Shown here: piece after piece, positions 27,971-37,665 of the stretch
How positions within the stretch are numbered: position 1 is the stretch's first letter
Layout of the letters: every line of letters starts with the position of its first letter
Source: Ancylomarina longa
GTDB lineage: Bacteria; Bacteroidota; Bacteroidia; Bacteroidales; Marinifilaceae
NCBI RefSeq assembly: GCF_003996985.1
Contig: NZ_RJJX01000002.1
Coordinates: 1-64,000, forward strand
Length of the DNA stretch: 64,000 bases
Reading direction: 5' to 3'
Program-made: the position numbers and the translations under genes
The notes under the pieces: model-generated
What the model saw: the letters and a program-made list of their open reading frames with translations, nothing else
What the model was told of the DNA's origin: nothing
Database searches by the model: none

Positions 27971-30118
27971 TTAATCAATAACTTCCAGATAATTCTCAAT
28001 AAATTCGGTAAGATGAAGCACTTTAACAGCTATGTTTTTATGCATTAATCCGCCATTAATTTGCATTACACATCCGGGACAATCGGTAACCAGAATGTTA
28101 GCATTAGTTGCTTCTATATTCTCTATTTTTTTATCCAAAATACCGTTGGAAATACTTGCAAAATCAAGCGAATAAGTACCTCCAAATCCACAACAAACAT
28201 TACTATCAATAAGGGGAACAAACTGTTTACCAAGCACCGATGCAAGAAAGTTTTCGGCAGAATATGCCAGTGAGCGGGAATCATGACAAGGCGTATGGTA
28301 GGTAATCTTCTGATTGCCTTTTACCCGGAATTTTATCTTATTTTCTTCTAAAAATTTACCAAAGGCACTCACCTTAGTTCCTAGTTGAGAAGCTTTTTTA
28401 TATCGGGTAGGATCCTCCTTGCTAAAATCTAAAAATTCATGTTTGATTGCACCTCCACAGGTTGGACAAAGCACCAACAACGCTTCATAATCCTCCTTAT
28501 TATTAAGGCAATCAAGCGTATTAAATATCATTTTCTTTGCATTCTCCGGGTCGCCGGATGCAATAGCAGGAATACCACAACAAGTTGCCTTAGATGGAAT
28601 ATCAACCTGAACACCACTTTTCTGCAGAAGTTCAACCATAGCCAATCCCATTTCAGGATAGAAATATTCAACGGCACATCCGGGATAAAAGAACACCTTT
28701 CGGGATGCAAAAAACTGGTCGTATCCTTCTTTATAAAAACGTTTGGTAAAGGTTTTTGATGCCAGTGCAGGAAATTTTCTAAAATCCATTTCCTTTGGTA
28801 ACATTGGAACTTTACCTATAATCTTCTCGTTGTTTAATTTATTGATTTTAGTGAGTGGGAATTGAAAGTTTGCTCCAATATGAAGCAACGATTTCATGGT
28901 ATTAGGTTTTGCCACCACATTTTTAAACACTTTCTTTTTTATTGGATTGATTCCATATTTTTTTCCTACCACTAATTTCAGTTCCGAAATCAGACTCTGA
29001 AGATCAATGCCGGAAGGGCAGTTAAAAGAACAGGCACGGCAGCCAATACACATTTTCAGAATATCCTTTGCTGCCTCGTCGCCCTGGTACAAGGCTGTTA
29101 ATATCAAACCTATCGAACCAATATATCTATCGCCATAAACATGTCCGCCAACCATTTCGTAAGCAGGACAAATATTTGCACAACTACCACAACGAATACA
29201 TTTTAAAGCCTCCTTAAACTTAGGATGCTCCAAGAATGCCAGGCGTCCGTTATCCAAAAACACATAATGCGTTTCCTTAACACCATCTTCACTTTTAAAC
29301 GATGGGTTTCTTCCTTTAATCCATGTTGTGTAGGACGTTATGATTTGTCCGGTTGCGCTCTTTGGCAGTACACGAACAATATCCAAAGCTTGTTCAAAAT
29401 TGTCGCAGAGCTTTTCGTAACCAACTAAAACAATATGAACCGGAGGTACGGTAGAAGTCAATCGAGCATTCCCCTCGTTGGTTACCAAACCAATGGTTCC
29501 CGTGCTTACAACAGCCACATTTGCACCAGTCATCCCCACTCCTGCTTTAAAATATTCCTCCCGAAGAAATCTGCGTGCAATTTCGACCATAGCTTTAATA
29601 TCCTCTGGATCGACATCTTCTCCTGTGTAATCAGAGAATATTTTTGCTACCTGTTGACGAGTTTTATGAATGGCAGGCATCACCATATGAGAAGGATGTT
29701 CCTTAGCAATCTGTAATATCCACTCGCCCAAATCGGTCTCGATGGGATGTAAACCTTCTTTTTCCAAATAATCGTTCAAACGAATTTCTTCCGAAGTCAT
29801 GGATTTACTCTTCACCATAAACTTAGAATTGTGATTTTTCATCACATCGGCAATATACCGGCAAGCATCCTCTCCTGTTTTTGCCTGATATACCTTACAG
29901 CCATGTCTTTCCACATTTTCTCTAAACTGATTAAATTGTTGCATTACTTTATTCAGATCACGATCTTTTAAATCGTGCACTTTTGTTCTTAATGCTTCAA
30001 AATCGAGTCCCTGATAAGCATTCTGTTTAGAGACTTTGTATGCAATTGCAAAATTCCTAAGGTTTTCGTGCAATACCTTATCCTGCAATTTTTCGTTTAT
30101 TTTGGTATGTATTTCCAT
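27971..30118 (-). CDS. LutB-LutA fusion, lactate utilisation Fe-S protein
   Basis: In this 715-residue protein residues 70-290 form a LUD domain and residues 307-317 (CIRCGSCANIC) and 357-367 (CIGCRACSFNC) bind 4Fe-4S clusters, as in LutB/LldF. The C-terminal part (about 460-710) contains two CCG domains (CCGIPAIASGDPE and CCGFGGTYS), which in Bacillus form the separate protein LutA/LldE. Together with LutC this makes the L-lactate oxidising complex. The fusion replaces two genes. It starts 7 bases after the lutC stop. Confidence 0.88.
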   Translation of the reverse strand: MEIHTKINEKLQDKVLHENLRNFAIAYKVSKQNAYQGLDFEALRTKVHDLKDRDLNKVMQQFNQFRENVERHGCKVYQAKTGEDACRYIADVMKNHNSKFMVKSKSMTSEEIRLNDYLEKEGLHPIETDLGEWILQIAKEHPSHMVMPAIHKTRQQVAKIFSDYTGEDVDPEDIKAMVEIARRFLREEYFKAGVGMTGANVAVVSTGTIGLVTNEGNARLTSTVPPVHIVLVGYEKLCDNFEQALDIVRVLPKSATGQIITSYTTWIKGRNPSFKSEDGVKETHYVFLDNGRLAFLEHPKFKEALKCIRCGSCANICPAYEMVGGHVYGDRYIGSIGLILTALYQGDEAAKDILKMCIGCRACSFNCPSGIDLQSLISELKLVVGKKYGINPIKKKVFKNVVAKPNTMKSLLHIGANFQFPLTKINKLNNEKIIGKVPMLPKEMDFRKFPALASKTFTKRFYKEGYDQFFASRKVFFYPGCAVEYFYPEMGLAMVELLQKSGVQVDIPSKATCCGIPAIASGDPENAKKMIFNTLDCLNNKEDYEALLVLCPTCGGAIKHEFLDFSKEDPTRYKKASQLGTKVSAFGKFLEENKIKFRVKGNQKITYHTPCHDSRSLAYSAENFLASVLGKQFVPLIDSNVCCGFGGTYSLDFASISNGILDKKIENIEATNANILVTDCPGCVMQINGGLMHKNIAVKVLHLTEFIENYLEVID

Positions 30119-30125
30119 GGTTTTC

Positions 30126-30698
30126 TTATAAATCGGTTAGAATATATAGTATCATCTCTTTGGGACCGTGCACTCCAACAGTAAGTACTCTTTCAATATC
30201 AGCGGTGCGGCTCGATCCGGTAATAAAAGCCACATATCCTCCCATCCCAGATGTTTTCATTTCTAAAAAGCCGGCTACATCATGTAAACTATCAACCAAT
30301 TTACTGAGCGGAACAATCACATAAAGCTTTTCGGCCAAACAGGTTGCCAATCGCTTATTTTCATTACTACTATCAAGAACAACAGTTCCGGTTTCACCAA
30401 TAGCAAAATCGGCCTCGACCAAAGCACTAGATATACCACCTTCTCCAACTCTTATATCTTTTATCAGTTCAAAACTGGGAGTATGGATATATTCAAAGTT
30501 TTTCTTAGCTAACTCTTGCTTAAACTCCGATGCCTTCATCAAGCGGTTCTCGTTACCTACTAAGGCCGATTTTTGTAAAAAATGATCTAGTAATATCATG
30601 GGTGGGTTATTTGAAAATTGAATATTATTTAGTTTTTCCGGAACAGCCTTAACCAATAGAAATGCCAGAAATTCAAAAGCATTATTATTTAGAATCAT
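30126..30698 (-). CDS. lutC: LutC/LUD-domain lactate utilisation protein
   Basis: The 190-residue LUD-domain protein has the typical VEADFAIGETGTVVLDSS and AEKLYVIVPLSKLV segments and ends GVHGPKEMILYILTDL. LutC is the third component of the LutABC L-lactate dehydrogenase. It is the first gene of the lactate operon, and a pair of inverted repeats lies about 85-130 bases upstream. Confidence 0.88.
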   Translation of the reverse strand: MILNNNAFEFLAFLLVKAVPEKLNNIQFSNNPPMILLDHFLQKSALVGNENRLMKASEFKQELAKKNFEYIHTPSFELIKDIRVGEGGISSALVEADFAIGETGTVVLDSSNENKRLATCLAEKLYVIVPLSKLVDSLHDVAGFLEMKTSGMGGYVAFITGSSRTADIERVLTVGVHGPKEMILYILTDL

Positions 30699-30780
30699 TC
30701 AATTTATTTATCGCTGATTAGCTTGTATTTAGACTTCGAAAAGGTTTTCGTAAAATCGAATCTATAACGTTTTCGACAGT

Positions 30781-30826
30781 GTTCCATTCTGAACATTATA
30801 GCCTTTAGTAGCGTTCCGTTTTGAAC
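30781..30826 (-). promoter_or_regulatory. paired operator-like inverted repeats before lutC
   Basis: Two similar 14-bp sites, GTTCCATTCTGAAC (30781-30794) and GTTCCGTTTTGAAC (30813-30826), each with GTTC/GAAC arms, are spaced 32 bp start to start (three helical turns). They lie 83-128 bp upstream of the lutC start. A candidate -7 box TAGGTTTG lies on the minus strand at 30938-30931. A dimeric regulator of the lactate operon is the simplest explanation. Confidence 0.45.
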
Positions 30827-31048
30827 ATTTGGCTGTTTTCGCACAGGGAAATTCAAACAAATAGTAGAAGCACAATTGGTGGGATTAGATAAAGCACCTA
30901 TGCTGATAAAAACAATAAAATGATAGAAGGCAAACCTATGTAGATTGTCATTTGCCACGAAGAGATTAAAATTTCGATTCTATCCATCGGCTTATTTTCA
31001 CCCACAATGAAAATTAAGAAACCTATAGAAAAGCTCTGAAACCCCCGC

Positions 31049-31300
31049 GCAGGCTAGGCAAAAACCCGCAGGACGGGTGAAAATGGCGCAGGAAGGGTAA
31101 TTTGGCCGCAGGAAGCCATATTTAGGCGCAGGAAGCCATAAAAGTCCGCAGAATTGTGGAAAACAGCCGCAGGACTATACAAAATGGCGCAGAATTGCAA
31201 AAAACTGCCGCAGGACGGGTAATTTGGCCGCAGCACACAAAAAAAATATGCAGAACAGTATGATTATGCCGCAGCGAGGCTTGAAAAGATGCAACGCAGG
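31049..31300 (+). repeat. helically phased GCAG array, direct orientation
   Basis: The motif CGCAG(G/A)A or its core GCAG begins at 31049, 31068, 31088, 31108, 31128, 31148, 31169, 31189, 31210, 31230, 31250 and 31271, with a weaker GCAA at 31291: steps of 19-21 bp. The 13-15 bases between are mostly different, though GGGTAATTTGGC occurs after two of the motifs. It lies between the two lutC-like genes, upstream of the lactate operon. ORFs here are by-products of the periodicity. Confidence 0.85.
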
Positions 31301-31476
31301 GTATATTCATAGAACTGTGTCTGATCATTTTTATTAGTATTTTCTAACTCAGAGAACTTCCGCTATAAATTAAATTATTGGCATGGATTCCTACCATTTG
31401 GCTTTCCATTTTAGACTTAGCAAAAGCAGAAGATTAAATCCGTAGGATGTGACTATATTCTGATTTAAACACAAAA

Positions 31477-31497
31477 AACCTCCCGAAAAGGAGGTCT
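31477..31497 (-). terminator. terminator after the second LutC-like gene
   Basis: AACCTCC (31477-31483) pairs with GGAGGT (31490-31495). On the minus strand the stem is followed by TTTTTTGTG. Confidence 0.7.
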
Positions 31498-31530
31498 TAG
31501 CCTATTATCATTCTAATATCAGATCGTATT

Positions 31531-32046
31531 TTACAAATCTTCAATCACATAAATCATCGTTCTTAGTATTTTAGAAGAAAAGTCCATTTGCGAATTTGTT
31601 TCCCGAACATGAATACTTGCGATACCTCTGCCTAATTCCACCGCTACTTTTCCTTTTACCAATTCCAAATCTTCATTAGAAGGTAAAACTTTACTTGCAG
31701 GAACAATAATATGCAATGTTTCAGCAAGAAAAACAGATAACAAGATATCTGCATCTGAAGTATCCAAAACAACTAGTCCGGAATTTGCAATGGCATATTC
31801 TGCTTCAATTAAAGCATTTTGCGCATTGCTAATATCATGGGATTTTTTATCCAGTTCAAAGCTATTAAGTCTAATAAATTCAAACTGTACATTTTGTTTG
31901 CTTGCTGCTTCTAAAAATAAATTTAGGTCAACTTTAAGAGAATCGTTTCCTAGGCTATTTGAATTCTTTAAAAATGAATCCAAAAGGCCGCTCATTTTCC
32001 CAATGGAGAATAATTTCCTGTCTTGTGTATAAGTCTTAACTTCCAT
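31531..32046 (-). CDS. second LutC-like LUD-domain protein
   Basis: The 171-residue protein is parallel to lutC: IEAEYAIANSGLVVLDTS and AETLHIIVPASKVL match its core, and both end in a hydrophobic strand plus EDL/TDL. It is shorter and diverged. It has its own terminator and sits between the phased repeat array and the regulatory genes. It may be an alternate LutC subunit or a sensor of the same ligand; unproven. Confidence 0.8.
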   Translation of the reverse strand: MEVKTYTQDRKLFSIGKMSGLLDSFLKNSNSLGNDSLKVDLNLFLEAASKQNVQFEFIRLNSFELDKKSHDISNAQNALIEAEYAIANSGLVVLDTSDADILLSVFLAETLHIIVPASKVLPSNEDLELVKGKVAVELGRGIASIHVRETNSQMDFSSKILRTMIYVIEDL

Positions 32047-32350
32047 ACCCTTTAGATTAAATGAATAACTTCAATCATTAAAACAAAAGGAATGCCAAAA
32101 TCCCCATTTTCTAATGGCAGGCAAAATATTTTCACACATTATTAATTTTCAGGCCATTACCACAAACAGATACACCATTGAAATCCACTGAGATTTGTTC
32201 CATTTTGCACGCTATCAAAGATTTGTGTTTCCAGATTGCACAATTGTTCCAAATAGTACTAAAACAGGCAGGTTTAGGAGTGTGAAAAAATTACCCAATT
32301 GGGGAAAACTTCGACAGTTTAATAAGAGTTAAATAAGCTTTGCTGAGAGA
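32047..32350. other. intergenic region before the second LutC-like gene
   Basis: Contains two GTTCCA-type segments (near 32197 and 32249) reminiscent of the lutC operator halves, and a short AATTGGGGAAAA stretch. No convincing promoter or hairpin. Confidence 0.3.
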
Positions 32351-33796
32351 TCACAATTTCTTCATTCTACTGCGCAAAGCACTTCGGGATATACCAAGAT
32401 ATTCAGCAGTTCTCGATTTATTATTATCAAACTTTTTCAAGGCTTTTCTTACAATTTCCAGTTCTAACTGTTCTATATGCAAGGCTTCATCAGGCAGTAT
32501 GATTCTTCCTGGTATTAATGGCTGATCACCAGTATTCTCATTTTCATCATCAGATTGTAAAAACCTTATATGCTCTGCTTTTAATTCCAGATCGTTATAC
32601 AGCAAAGTAGCACGCTCAATGGTATTTTTTAGTTCCCTGATATTCCCAGGCCAAGCATAATCCTGAAGTAATAACTTCGCTTCCTTACTGATAAAACGGA
32701 ATTTACGCCCTCTTTTTTTTGCATACTGATCCAAAAATATTTGAGAAAAGGAAAGTATTGCCTCTTTTCTCTCGCGTAAGGATGGAATATAAATTCTGCC
32801 GGTATTTAAGCGATAATATAAATCGCTTCGAAAGCTCTTCTCCTCCACCATCTGTTTTAAATTACGATTGGTAGCAAAGATTACACGTACATCTAGTTCA
32901 ATTGGTTTATTTCCTCCTACTCGATACATCTCTTTCTGCTGTAAAACCCGCAACAATTTAGGTTGCATATCCAATGGCATTTCTCCTATTTCATCCAAGA
33001 ATAGGGTTCCGCCTTGCGCTAATTCCAGCTTACCGACTTTCCCTTCCTTTCTGGCACCAGTAAATGCCCCTGACTCGTAACCAAAAAGTTCGCTTTCGAA
33101 TAAGCTTGGTGAAATAGCCGAACAGTTGATAGAAATAAAGGGCTGGAGAATACTATTGTCTTTTCCGTAATGAACCAGGCGAGCCACCACTTCTTTACCT
33201 GTACCTGTTTCTCCTTCGATTAAAACCGGAACCGACCGATCGCCATGAAACTGTTCTGCCATTCGCACTACACTTCTCATAGAATCTGAAAAAACTCCAA
33301 TTTTTCCAACGCTGGTAATTTCCCTGATGGTAGTTTCGTAATAATTAATTCGCTCGGCCTCCTCACTTTTCACCAAAGAAATTTCTCTGCGATAAGTCTC
33401 CTTCAAATCTCTGTTTTCCTCTTTTAAAAGAATATTTTCGGCCACTCTTTCAATTAAAATTGCCAACTCCTCTACATTAACAGGTTTCAGCAAATAATCA
33501 TACGCACCGCCTCGCAAAGCTTCTATCGAAGATTCCATATCTCCAAAACCAGTCATAATTATAACTTCAATACTCTTACCCTTCGGCAAACTTTTCACTT
33601 TTTTCAACAAATCCAAACCTGATAATCCGGGCATCCGCAAATCAGAAATGATCATTTTAAAATCGTTTTGTTGAATGGCAGCAAATGCTTCTGCTCCATT
33701 ATGAAATAATTCAATTCGATAACCCAATTGTTCCTCTATGAATTCGGCAACTGCCAATCCACTGGATTTATCATCATCAACTACAAGAATATTCAT
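32351..33796 (-). CDS. sigma-54-dependent response regulator (NtrC family)
   Basis: Architecture of this 481-residue protein: receiver domain with phosphoacceptor Asp52 (IISDLRMPG), AAA+ sigma-54 activator domain with Walker A GETGTGKE and the sigma-54-contacting GAFTGA loop, and a C-terminal Fis-type HTH (NKSRTAEYLGISRSALRSR). It activates sigma-54 promoters on phosphorylation. Its partner is the sensor kinase 45 bases upstream. The neighbouring lactate genes are plausible targets, though I found no clear -24/-12 promoter. Confidence 0.93.
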   Translation of the reverse strand: MNILVVDDDKSSGLAVAEFIEEQLGYRIELFHNGAEAFAAIQQNDFKMIISDLRMPGLSGLDLLKKVKSLPKGKSIEVIIMTGFGDMESSIEALRGGAYDYLLKPVNVEELAILIERVAENILLKEENRDLKETYRREISLVKSEEAERINYYETTIREITSVGKIGVFSDSMRSVVRMAEQFHGDRSVPVLIEGETGTGKEVVARLVHYGKDNSILQPFISINCSAISPSLFESELFGYESGAFTGARKEGKVGKLELAQGGTLFLDEIGEMPLDMQPKLLRVLQQKEMYRVGGNKPIELDVRVIFATNRNLKQMVEEKSFRSDLYYRLNTGRIYIPSLRERKEAILSFSQIFLDQYAKKRGRKFRFISKEAKLLLQDYAWPGNIRELKNTIERATLLYNDLELKAEHIRFLQSDDENENTGDQPLIPGRIILPDEALHIEQLELEIVRKALKKFDNNKSRTAEYLGISRSALRSRMKKL

Positions 33797-33841
33797 TTAT
33801 TAATATTTTTCAGATCCTAAAATATACTCCGCAAGCCCACA

Positions 33842-36250
33842 CTAATAAGCCTTCAATCTAAATTTCAAAATAAAACTAGCACCATTATCATCGTTATTAC
33901 AATTCGATATTGTTCCCTGAAACCGATCCATAAAAGATTTTACAATTGCCATTCCCAAGCCACTTCCCATTTCGGCACTTTTCGTTGTAAACAAGGGGTC
34001 GTAAATTTTTTCCTGAATACTTGAATCGATGCCGGTTCCATTGTCATGGATCTTTAAAATACCAAATTCCTGATCGGCAGAGACCTCAATTTTAATCTTT
34101 TTATGCTCCCTTTGCACCTTGTCTAAGGAATGAATTGCATTAACCACCATATTCACTACTATTTGCTCAAATTGCACATCGTTCGCATACACCATTATGG
34201 GATTATTTGAAAGCTCAGCCACCAAATCAATACTATGATCATTCACCTGCCGTTTCACCAAAGATAGAGAACGATTGACCCCATCTACCATATCTATAAC
34301 ATCATCAGCAATGTCTTGTGGCTTTTCCCAAAAGGTTCGCATGTGTTTAATGATAGCGTCAATTCGGGATGTTCCTTCAGAGATTGTTTTAATTTTCCGA
34401 GTAAACATTTCAGGCAGATGCCCGGGATTCCTTTTTTGCCAGAATAATACGCTGTCTGCAGTAATTTTTATAGCATTTAAGGGCTGATTGATTTCGTGCG
34501 TAATTCCTGCGGCCATCACACCAATAGAAGCAAGTCGGGATGATTCTTCCAACAATCGAAATGCCTCAATATTCTTCTGTTCTGCTTCAATACGCGCATT
34601 CATTAAAGAATTCCTCTCCCAGGCATTTGCAATCATATTTACAGTAGAGAAGAAAATACTTATCTCATCTCTACTCCAATGGTGTTTCTGATTTTGAGAA
34701 AAACCCATTAAGCCAAGTACCTCCTTTTCTACAAAAACAGGCAACAAAACTACTGCTTGTATATTCCTGTTCCGATAGAAATATTGCTCCTTCTTATTCA
34801 AATTACTTAAATCGTGCGACACGATACTTCTATTCTTTCTCACCCGATCGATCATTTCCTTTATCTCTGAAAAATAGAAGTGATCGACATCTTTAATATT
34901 CTTTCCTTTTGTAGAAACACGACTATTTATTTTGATAGCTGAATCCTTAGAATCGCGGATGGAATAGAGACTTATTCTAGCCACATTCAATTCTTCTGTC
35001 ATTAATTTAAGCACATCATCCAGTACGTTTTTAAAATCTGCCGATGCATTTAGCGACCTTCCAACAATACCTAATAATCTTTCATGCTTTATCGAAACCT
35101 CTAACCTTTTCTGCTCTCCCCTTAATGCTTTCTCAGCTCTGATTCGCTGAATAATTGCTCTGGATAAAACAGTAATTATTCCACCTGCCAGCACCGTAAT
35201 TCCAATTAAAATATGGATCCAATCTTTATTCTCGCTATAAAAAGAAAGCGGAGCATTAATCAATTTCGTTTCCTTTGGCAAGACATCGCGATCGATGTGG
35301 AATCTTTGTAATTCATGATAATTTACGACATACTGATCCAGTGGCTTTTTATAAATTGGAATAGAATCTGCCGGAGTTCCCGAAATAACTTTATCGGCCA
35401 TTTGAGCAGCCATTCTACCATGTAATTTGCCACTCACGGCTTTTCCACCCAAAACCCCGTCACTAATTAGAAAAGACCATGCTGTATAAACAGGAACTCT
35501 GCTTTGCGGAACCAATAAATCTAAATTATCCTGAAAACTCACAAACTTTCCAAATCTATCTTTATTGAAAGTCAATAACAGAATAGCGGTGTCTCCTTTA
35601 ATCTTCGAAATATTTTGCCTTAGCTCCTCCACACTCTGATCATCGAAATAGGTAAATCGGATGCGAGCCTTGTACTTTTGCTGAAGATCCACCATCAGCA
35701 TTTTATTTAACTTGGCAGTTGTGGTTTTATTATCATTGATAACAACCAGATGTTTCGTTTTAGGTCTTGTCTTTAGTATCAAATCAATTAGACCATTCCA
35801 ATCCACATCCTCCGTAATTCCAGTGATATTGGACAATCCATCAATCATATCTTGTTTAAAATGATTAATTCCACAAAAAATGATTGGAGTTTTACTAAAA
35901 AATTTTGCCCCGTGTTCCTTCACAAATGACAAAGCATTATTATCCGAAACAATAATGGCATCGTAATTTTCTTTTTCCAGTTTAAGGTCGTAGAGCTCAA
36001 TTAATTTATCAAGATAAGCCTGGGAAGGATTTCTTTTGGTATCCAAATATTCATAATCCAATTCATATTTATTGCCGATGGAATCCATAACCTCCTTAAT
36101 TCCCTTATTTACATTATCGGTCCATCTTAATCCCTGATGATAGGAATGTAACACAAGCACTTTTTTCCGCCCCTGCGCAAATGCTGAAAAGGAATTAATA
36201 AGAAACAATAAGAAGAATAGGCAAACTAATACTCTATTATATAATTTCAT
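33842..36250 (-). CDS. sensor histidine kinase with periplasmic substrate-binding domain
   Basis: Order in this 802-residue protein: signal peptide (1-25, FSAFAQG), a periplasmic ABC-substrate-binding-like domain (about 30-330), one membrane helix (about 345-370), a GAF domain (about 395-545), a HisKA helix with the phosphoacceptor His in GITHEINQPLNA, and a HATPase domain (NGTGI, GSGLGMAIV). The periplasmic domain should sense a small ligand directly. With the sigma-54 regulator downstream it forms a two-component system. Confidence 0.9.
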   Translation of the reverse strand: MKLYNRVLVCLFFLLFLINSFSAFAQGRKKVLVLHSYHQGLRWTDNVNKGIKEVMDSIGNKYELDYEYLDTKRNPSQAYLDKLIELYDLKLEKENYDAIIVSDNNALSFVKEHGAKFFSKTPIIFCGINHFKQDMIDGLSNITGITEDVDWNGLIDLILKTRPKTKHLVVINDNKTTTAKLNKMLMVDLQQKYKARIRFTYFDDQSVEELRQNISKIKGDTAILLLTFNKDRFGKFVSFQDNLDLLVPQSRVPVYTAWSFLISDGVLGGKAVSGKLHGRMAAQMADKVISGTPADSIPIYKKPLDQYVVNYHELQRFHIDRDVLPKETKLINAPLSFYSENKDWIHILIGITVLAGGIITVLSRAIIQRIRAEKALRGEQKRLEVSIKHERLLGIVGRSLNASADFKNVLDDVLKLMTEELNVARISLYSIRDSKDSAIKINSRVSTKGKNIKDVDHFYFSEIKEMIDRVRKNRSIVSHDLSNLNKKEQYFYRNRNIQAVVLLPVFVEKEVLGLMGFSQNQKHHWSRDEISIFFSTVNMIANAWERNSLMNARIEAEQKNIEAFRLLEESSRLASIGVMAAGITHEINQPLNAIKITADSVLFWQKRNPGHLPEMFTRKIKTISEGTSRIDAIIKHMRTFWEKPQDIADDVIDMVDGVNRSLSLVKRQVNDHSIDLVAELSNNPIMVYANDVQFEQIVVNMVVNAIHSLDKVQREHKKIKIEVSADQEFGILKIHDNGTGIDSSIQEKIYDPLFTTKSAEMGSGLGMAIVKSFMDRFQGTISNCNNDDNGASFILKFRLKAY

Positions 36251-36340
36251 TAGGGATAAATATTAAAAGCCCTAAAATAATTTATTTCAGAGCTTAATTC
36301 ATCATATTAGGAGATGTTACGTGAAAGGTTTGAGTAGTTC

Positions 36341-37525
36341 TTATTGATTTTGAGAATAAGGTAATGAAAATTTAAAGCTGCTTCCTTTTCCCAATTCACT
36401 ATCTACCCATATTTTTCCATGATGCCTCTCCACAAACTCTTTACACAAAATTAAACCAAGACCTGTACCGGTTTCATTATCGGTACCCTTCTGAACATGC
36501 TGCTCATCTATTCGAAAGAGTTTTCCCATAACCTCAGGAGCGATACCTATACCGTTATCCTGTACCCAAATTTCAATCATTTGCTTATTTATATGGGATC
36601 TGACAATAACTTCTCCTCCGTGAGGTGTAAATTTTATAGCATTCGAAATAAGGTTGCGAACAACGGTATTTATCATGTTAGGATCTGCCATCACTCTTAG
36701 ATCTTCCTGTACATTTGCAATTAAACGAATATCTTTTCCTTCTGCACTACCTGTAAGCAAATTAACCGATTCATTCACCAAGTCCCATAAATCAATTACT
36801 TTGGGCTTCCAGGCTATAGCACCCGTTTGCATTCTAGACCATTCTAATAAATTTTCCAGTAAGCGAAAACCCTGCCTGGCTGATTGATTGATGATAGAGG
36901 AAAATGTTTTTACCTGTTCTTTACTGAGATCATCACCATTCTCAACCAATATATCGGATGCTCCGATAAGAGATGCAAATGGGTTTTTTAAATCATGTGC
37001 TATGATAGAGAAAAATTTATCTTTTGTGGCATTAAGACTTTCCAGTTCCTTCCTTTGCCTATCAATCATTAACTTTTGTCGGGTAAGTTCTTCCTCTAAA
37101 AGATCCTTATCCACCATTCGCTTCTTAATATTTTGCAAAGGAATTAATATGGAGTCAATTATTTGGATTCCGAACTTAGATTCCAATAACTTTAAATGAT
37201 CCTCGGTACATTTAAGAAAAACCGAATCCTGCTTAGCAGTTGCTGATGCCGATCTTAATTCAGAATGAATAATTGCATATTCGCCAAAACTATTGCCAGA
37301 CTCCAGCTCTACAAAAACATGCCCTTCATCGTGTATCTGAACACAACCTTTGGCAATGATATATACTGCTCCTCCTTCATCTCCTTTGGTGAAAATAATT
37401 GCTTCTTTAGCTACATGCACCTCATCAACAATACTACTCAGAAAATGAAAAACTTCCTCTTTTCGATCTGTCAGGAAATCTAATTTTTGAAGTAGTTCAA
37501 TTTTATAATTATCTGTTAGTAACAT
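36341..37525 (-). CDS. cyclic-nucleotide-binding-domain histidine kinase
   Basis: In this 394-residue soluble protein residues 15-135 form a Crp-like cNMP-binding fold (GDEGGAVYIIAKG, ESGNSFGEYAII), then a short coiled coil and a HisKA/HATPase kinase core with SIIAHDLKNPFASL and DNGIGI, GTGLGLILC. It has no membrane helix. It may feed a second signal into the adjacent sigma-54 regulator. A nucleotide cyclase is encoded about 15 kb away, but no link can be shown. Confidence 0.88.
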   Translation of the reverse strand: MLLTDNYKIELLQKLDFLTDRKEEVFHFLSSIVDEVHVAKEAIIFTKGDEGGAVYIIAKGCVQIHDEGHVFVELESGNSFGEYAIIHSELRSASATAKQDSVFLKCTEDHLKLLESKFGIQIIDSILIPLQNIKKRMVDKDLLEEELTRQKLMIDRQRKELESLNATKDKFFSIIAHDLKNPFASLIGASDILVENGDDLSKEQVKTFSSIINQSARQGFRLLENLLEWSRMQTGAIAWKPKVIDLWDLVNESVNLLTGSAEGKDIRLIANVQEDLRVMADPNMINTVVRNLISNAIKFTPHGGEVIVRSHINKQMIEIWVQDNGIGIAPEVMGKLFRIDEQHVQKGTDNETGTGLGLILCKEFVERHHGKIWVDSELGKGSSFKFSLPYSQNQ

Positions 37526-37610
37526 GTTCTATTAGAATTAAACAAGATGGAATTAATTTCTATCAAAGCTAAAAAAATAGAAATAATAAAAGAATTAGGA
37601 ATAAAATTAT

Positions 37611-37644
37611 CAAAAAAAAACTACTGAAATAAATCCAGTAGTTT
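37611..37644 (-). terminator. terminator after the barrel protein gene
   Basis: AACTACTG (37619-37626) pairs with CAGTAGTT (37636-37643). On the minus strand nine T follow. Confidence 0.8.
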
Positions 37645-37665
37645 CCTCTTTATAAAACCTTAAAC

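Noticed and set aside
30704..30958. 84-codon ORF upstream of lutC
   Set aside because: It reads through the operator-like repeats and promoter region, with no family match.
31049..31300. CRISPR interpretation of the phased arrays
   Set aside because: Conserved part is only 5-7 bp, spacers are 13-15 bp, and no cas gene is present.
31054..31328. two overlapping minus-strand ORFs
   Set aside because: They fall inside the phased GCAG array and have low-complexity protein sequence.
32162..32177. possible sigma-54 promoter (minus strand) before the second LutC-like gene
   Set aside because: The -12 element reads TTTG instead of TTGC, so the GG/GC spacing rule is not met.
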